DNA of 10,467 nucleotides from Chlamydomonas sphaeroides. Taxonomy: Eukaryota; Chlorophyta; Chlorophyceae; Chlamydomonadales; Chlamydomonadaceae. Below, in pieces: positions 7,436-10,467 of this stretch. Position 1 is the stretch's first letter. Every line of letters begins with the position of its first letter. Location: contig BDDC01002779.1 of NCBI GenBank assembly GCA_001662425.1, positions 1-10,467 of the forward strand, read 5' to 3'. The notes beneath the pieces were generated by a model. It saw only the letters and a program-made list of their open reading frames with translations. It made no database searches and was not told where the DNA came from. A program made the position numbers and the translations under genes.

Positions 7436-7675
7436 CGTTGACTTGCGTCCAGCACCCCCGCGTAGCTTGTATGTGCTCTCAACACTACGGTACACCGGGC
7501 CACTGCACCTACCGCTGACCTCGCGCTCGCTCTTCCGGATTCCGACTTCGCTGCATCGCACCATGCTGCATGCTAGTTTCAACGCACTACGTGCATCGAG
7601 CTGTCGCAGCCGCTGAGAGCTGAACGTACTCCCACGAGCAGGCTCACCGCAGCGCCTACTTGTGAAAGATAATCG
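7436..7675 (+). promoter_or_regulatory. Probable 5' flank / 5' UTR of the secreted HRGP gene
   Basis: The interval lies between the AT-richer island and the ATG at 7676. It holds a possible upstream ORF, 7563-7616, starting in a good context (CACCATGC) and ending in TGA before the main start. An in-frame TAA sits two codons before the main ATG. No clear TATA box was seen, and the transcription start is unknown. Confidence 0.35.
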
Positions 7676-7872
7676 ATGATATGCAGAATACAAGAGGCGG
7701 AACCGTTTCCCATTAACGCGCGGAGGTCGTGGAGATGCCAACTGTCGCTCCTTGCGCGGTGGGCGCTTCTCCTCGCATTTGGAGCGCTGCCGCTCGCTAG
7801 CGCACAGTACTTCAATGGGACGCTGTTCACGGCGTATGGTGCCGGCACCACCAACACCACCGTTCACAGCGG
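7676..7872 (+). CDS. Exon 1 of the HRGP gene: signal peptide and start of the N-terminal domain
   Basis: It encodes MICRIQEAEP... through a hydrophobic h-region to ASA, then QYFNGTLFTAYGAGTTNTTVHSG. The donor is GTGCGCAC at 7873, phase 2. Without splicing the frame runs to TGA at 8051-8053 with an Arg-rich end. Splicing to 8519 gives the smooth join TTVHSG-CTTKAMGNLS and keeps a cysteine at that point. Confidence 0.68.
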
Positions 7873-10467
7873 GTGCGCACGCACCGCGCGCCCGGTGGCG
7901 CGCGACGATAGCTACGATACCTTGCCCCCCACATGCTTCAATGGGTTTCAAAGCAGGGGAACTTCAGCTGCGCAGGCACTCGTCTCGTACGACTTGGCGT
8001 GTTGCGCGGCCGCAGGGCGACGGGGGGCGACGCGGGAGGGGCGGGGTCCCTGACCAATTTATCGGGGTGGGCTCGTTCTGGCGGCAGCCGCTGGCTAGCC
8101 TCGAGTACGGAACACGAACACGAGCCGGGCCTATCTTTCCGCCTTACGCAAGGCGGCTCTGATGAATCGCACCACCATTGCACTCACAACATGGCCCGCC
8201 GTACTGCCGCAACGCACGGCCGCCACAGGTCCCCACCGACCGGCGGATCGTGCTCGGGCGACCTGTCCGGCCCACCCGTCGCAACGGCCTGCTCCGGCGG
8301 CCCCCCGAAAGCGCCCGTCGATGCCTCAGCCTGGTCAGTGCGAGGGCGGCGGCGGCGCCAGCGGCTGTTTGCCCTTGCTGGCATCATACCTCGCACGCGA
8401 TCGCGACGCCAAGCTGGCACGCGCGGGATTATGGTTGCTCGCCGACTGGCTGCTGCGTGGCGAGCTGGCTGCACCACCCCACGGGCATCGCATGTATGCT
8501 CCCGCTGGATGTGCGCAGGTGCACAACCAAGGCAATGGGCAACCTCTCGGTGTCCGTGTCCTTCGAGATTCCACTTTACGGTGTGGAGATTGGCATATAC
8601 GTCATCGACTGCGAGAGCGGCTTCCTATCGGGTAGGGTGCGCAGCCGTCGGCGGATGGATGGGACGAGCCGCCGCACCGGCGTAGAGGCCGGCTGCGACG
8701 CCGCTGGCAGCACCGGCCCCCTTAGCGCCATGAGGACGCCTGCACATCGCATGCGCTTGCCCGGCAGGGCCCCCTTAGCGTCCAAGCATGCATGTGCGCT
8801 GCGGAGCACGGGAGGCCCCCGGCCGTCGCCAGCTGCCTCGTGGTGCCGTACGGCTCGCTGCCGCACGGCTCGCTGCTGTACGGCTCGCTTATGCTACGCC
8901 AGGCCTGGCGTGGCAGCCGGGGGACTATCGTTTAGTGGCGGCACAGCAAGTGCCGGCAGGTGGCGGGAGTGCGTTGGCGGGGGGGGGAAGGGAGCAGCGC
9001 CGCCTGCCTGCAGCCACGTAGACAGTGCGGCCGGGTGCACCGGTGGGACGGGCGACCGCCGTGCCGTGCGGGCGCAGGCCTCGGCTCTACCGACGACGGT
9101 GTCAGTGCGCCCGCGCACGAGGCACCGGGCCTCCAGCAGCAGCGGAATGCAGCAGCGGCAGCGGAGCGCAGCAGCTGCGCACTGCGCAGCGGCCGACCCT
9201 GCGCGCCTGCATGTCCGCGCCGCCTCGCTGCACTCCTGCCACCCCTCGCCAACCTGCCGCACCGCCGTGTGCCACCTGCCGGGCCGCCTCAGGCAACATC
9301 ACGGTGCACCTCACCAACGGCTCCCGGTTCATGCCGGCGTGCCCCGTGGACCTGTGCGCCACGCCCTGCAAGCGCTCCTACATGTTCTGGTGGGTGCAGT
9401 GGGCGAAGCAGCTGCAGTCGCGGGGGCTGCTGTAGGGCCCAGGAGGGCTGCCGGTGGTGCTGCTCACCCCATGTAGTGGCGGGCGTGCGGGGAGCAGCCC
9501 CTGGGGGAACCCCTGCATCACCGGCCTCACCACGCTGCTGGCTTGCTTGTGTGTGCACAGGTACAACTGCACCCTGCCGGCACCACCAGTGCAGGGTGAG
9601 CTGCTGTCAATGTCTGGCGTGCAGCCGAGCCTGTCCGGGGTCCCTGGGACCGCGAGGCGGCGGGGTTGGGCTGGGTCTGAGCAGCTCACAGGGCAGCGCT
9701 GGGGTGCCGGCACGTAGATGACATACATCGTTACATCTTGCTTGCTTGCGTGCAGTATCGGGAATGACGTTCAACGTCTATGGCGATGGCGAGAAGAGTA
9801 TGGACAGTGTCCGGCTGATTGGGTACGATGTGCCGCCGCCGCCGCCACCACCGTCGCCGCCACCACCGCCACCGTCGCCACTGCCTAGCCCGCCTCCCAG
9901 GCCACCGCCGCCGCCGTTTCCACCAAGCCCCCGGCCACCCAGCCCTTCACCGCCATCTCCCTTTCCCCCAAGTCCAGCACCTCCTCCACAACCGCCCAGC
10001 CCTGCACCGCCCAGCCCTGCACCGCCCTCACCAACTCCCCCAAGCCCACCGCCCTTCCCACCGCAACCCAGCCCTGCACCGCCCAGTCCACTGCCGCCCT
10101 CTCCAAGCCCGCTTAGCCCCTCGCCCACTCCCCCACCAAGCCCCCCACCCTCGCCCGAGCCGCCAGGCCCTCCACCCCCTTCCTCTCCGCCACCCATACC
10201 CTCGCCGCCACCCTCGCCCGAGCCGCCGAGCCCTCTACCTCCTTCCCCACCGCCACCCGTACCCTCGCCGCCACCCTCGCCCGAGCCGCCGAGCCCTCTA
10301 CCTCCTTCCCCACCACCGCCCTCACCCGAGCCGCCACCCTCGCCCGAGCCGCCGAGCCCTCTACCTTTTTCCCCACCACCGCCCTCACCCGAGCCGCCAC
10401 CCTCGCCCGAGCCGGCGAGCCCTCTAACCCCTTCCCCTCCGCCGCCCTCACCCTCGCCACCACCCTC
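7676..10467 (+). CDS. Secreted or wall-spanning hydroxyproline-rich glycoprotein with Cys-rich N-terminal domain (3' partial, five visible exons)
   Basis: The joined exons are 7676-7872, 8519-8631, 9293-9389, 9561-9595 and 9756 onward, with compatible phases 2, 1, 2 and 1 and no stop, giving at least 384 residues. ATG 7676 is chosen because an in-frame TAA lies two codons upstream and no other in-frame ATG precedes the signal peptide. Residues 29-43 (WALLLAFGALPLASA) are a signal sequence with likely cleavage before Q44. Residues 44-172 form a compact domain with Cys at 67, 97, 120, 125, 129 and 139, and sequons at N47, N60, N74, N105, N112 and N138. From 173 the chain is nearly pure Pro with Ser. 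Known biology: such stalks in volvocine algae are hydroxylated and glycosylated wall spacers. The globular domain is not one I recognise. Its last strands (MTFNVYGDG..DSVRLIGYD) resemble the end of a carbohydrate-binding jelly-roll, which is only a guess. Confidence 0.72.
7873..8518 (+). other. Intron 1 of the HRGP gene
   Basis: The 646-bp spacer runs from donor GTGCGCAC to acceptor GTGCGCAG, phase 2. The 7-mer GTGCGCA begins the intron and recurs at 8511-8517 just before its end. All three + frames are open for long stretches inside, so a cryptic exon cannot be excluded, but none is needed for the reading frame. Confidence 0.55.
8519..8631 (+). CDS. Exon 2 of the HRGP gene: core of the N-terminal domain
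   Basis: The acceptor is CTGGATGTGCGCAG (ends 8518). The exon encodes CTTKAMGNLSVSVSFEIP, then YGVEIGIYVIDCESGFLS, strongly beta-strand-like with two Cys. The donor is GTAGGG at 8632, phase 1. A GTGCGC donor a few bases later would add an in-frame TAG-containing stretch or shift the frame, so 8632 is preferred. Confidence 0.7.
8632..9292 (+). other. Intron 2 of the HRGP gene, with a 15-bp triplicated repeat
   Basis: The 661-bp spacer runs from GTAGGG to CCGCCTCAG, phase 1. It contains three 15-bp tandem units at 8845-8889 and a G run near 8979-8989. Long open frames cross it because of GC content, but skipping it gives the continuous domain sequence FLSG-NITVHL. Confidence 0.55.
8845..8889. 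repeat. Three tandem 15-bp units
   Basis: GCCGTACGGCTCGCT, GCCGCACGGCTCGCT and GCTGTACGGCTCGCT follow each other without spacer, each differing by one base from the first. They lie inside intron 2 of the HRGP gene. Confidence 0.85.
9293..9389 (+). CDS. Exon 3 of the HRGP gene: N-terminal domain, cysteine cluster
   Basis: The acceptor is GGGCCGCCTCAG (ends 9292). It joins as FLSG-NITVHLTNGSRFMPACP, followed by DLCATPCKRSYMF. It carries three of the six cysteines and two sequons. The donor is GTGGGT at 9390, splitting the Trp codon (phase 2). Confidence 0.75.
9561..9595 (+). CDS. Exon 4 of the HRGP gene: 35-bp micro-exon
   Basis: The acceptor is TGTGTGCACAG (ends 9560) and the donor is GTGAGC at 9596. 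It restores the split Trp codon and encodes W-YNCTLPAPPVQ, with the sixth Cys and an NCT sequon. Phases 2 and 1 match its neighbours exactly. Confidence 0.7.
9756..10467 (+). CDS. Exon 5 of the HRGP gene: end of the globular domain and proline-rich stalk (runs off the window)
   Basis: The acceptor is TTGCTTGCGTGCAG (ends 9755). The exon encodes V-SGMTFNVYGDGEKSMDSVR, then LIGYDV, after which Pro takes over at about 9830. The first part of the stalk mixes poly-Pro with SP, RPP, FPP, APP and QPP; the second part is a regular 21-residue repeat. The frame stays open to base 10467. The antisense Gly-rich and the +1-shifted His/Arg-rich frames are shadows of this codon pattern. Confidence 0.85.
10148..10462 (+). 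repeat. In-frame 63-bp (21-residue) tandem repeat in the HRGP stalk
   Basis: Five head-to-tail units begin at 10148, 10211, 10274, 10337 and 10400, each starting CCCTCGCCCGAGCCG. A sixth begins at 10463 and leaves the window. The period is exactly 63 bp, so each unit adds 21 residues starting PSPEPP. Units 2 to 4 are nearly identical at their start, and the first and last are the most diverged. A Glu recurs once per unit in an otherwise Pro/Ser chain, and a second Glu appears in units with the CACCCGAGCC variant. Confidence 0.92.

Noticed and set aside
7873..8053. Unspliced continuation of HRGP exon 1 with Cys (PPTCFNGFQ; YDLACC)
   Set aside because: It runs into an Arg/Gly-rich end and a stop. 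Splicing at 7873 gives a smoother domain and matching phase. A retained-intron short form remains possible.
8178..9476. 432-codon plus-strand open frame
   Set aside because: Only the part at 8519-8631 looks like protein. The rest is intron read-through, including translated 15-bp repeats, and it ends out of phase with the real exon at 9293-9389.
9778..10463. Gly-rich and Ala/Val/Arg-rich minus-strand frames and a His/Arg-rich plus frame
   Set aside because: They are mirror images of the CCN-rich stalk codons of the HRGP gene.
1..10467. Bacterial or phage origin, CRISPR array, tRNA or rRNA
   Set aside because: Spliceosomal introns, HRGP stalk and gene spacing indicate a eukaryote. The tandem repeats are contiguous without unique spacers, and no tRNA cloverleaf or rRNA signature was seen.

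Overview
The window looks like nuclear DNA of a green alga of the Chlamydomonadales/Volvocales type. It is GC-rich. Its genes are broken by short spliceosomal introns with donors such as GTGCGC, GTGAGC and GTAAGC and acceptors ending in GCAG. It encodes a (Ser-Pro)n/poly-proline stalk of the hydroxyproline-rich glycoprotein (HRGP) kind and an Ala/Ser-rich disordered tail. There is no bacterial-style operon, and I see no tRNA, rRNA or CRISPR array. The species cannot be named from the sequence.

Layout. (1) Positions 1-4531, + strand: the 3' part of a gene whose start lies left of the window. Six exons can be joined, all at phase 0: a proline-rich stalk, a folded ectodomain over four small exons, a juxtamembrane segment with one transmembrane helix and an RRRKRKR stop-transfer motif, and a roughly 613-residue Ser/Ala/Pro-rich cytoplasmic tail ending at a TAG at 4529-4531. 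About 1054 residues are visible. (2) Positions 4532-7675: about 3.1 kb with no convincing gene. It holds two AT-richer islands, several perfect hairpins, a dense palindrome cluster at 5548-5671 and small tandem repeats. It probably contains the 3' UTR of the first gene, repeat debris, and the promoter/5' UTR of the second. (3) Positions 7676-10467, + strand: the 5' part of a second gene. Five exons encode a signal peptide, a compact secreted domain of about 130 residues with six cysteines and six N-glycosylation sequons, and a long proline-rich stalk. The stalk ends in an exact in-frame array of 63-bp (21-residue) repeats that runs off the window.

The two genes lie head to tail and show complementary parts of what could be one architecture: secreted globular domain, HRGP stalk, second ectodomain, single transmembrane helix, long phosphorylatable tail. 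My inference, not proven here, is that they are tandem members of a family of cell-wall-spanning type I membrane proteins linking the extracellular matrix to the cytoplasm. I recognise neither folded domain as a named family, and gene symbols are left empty.
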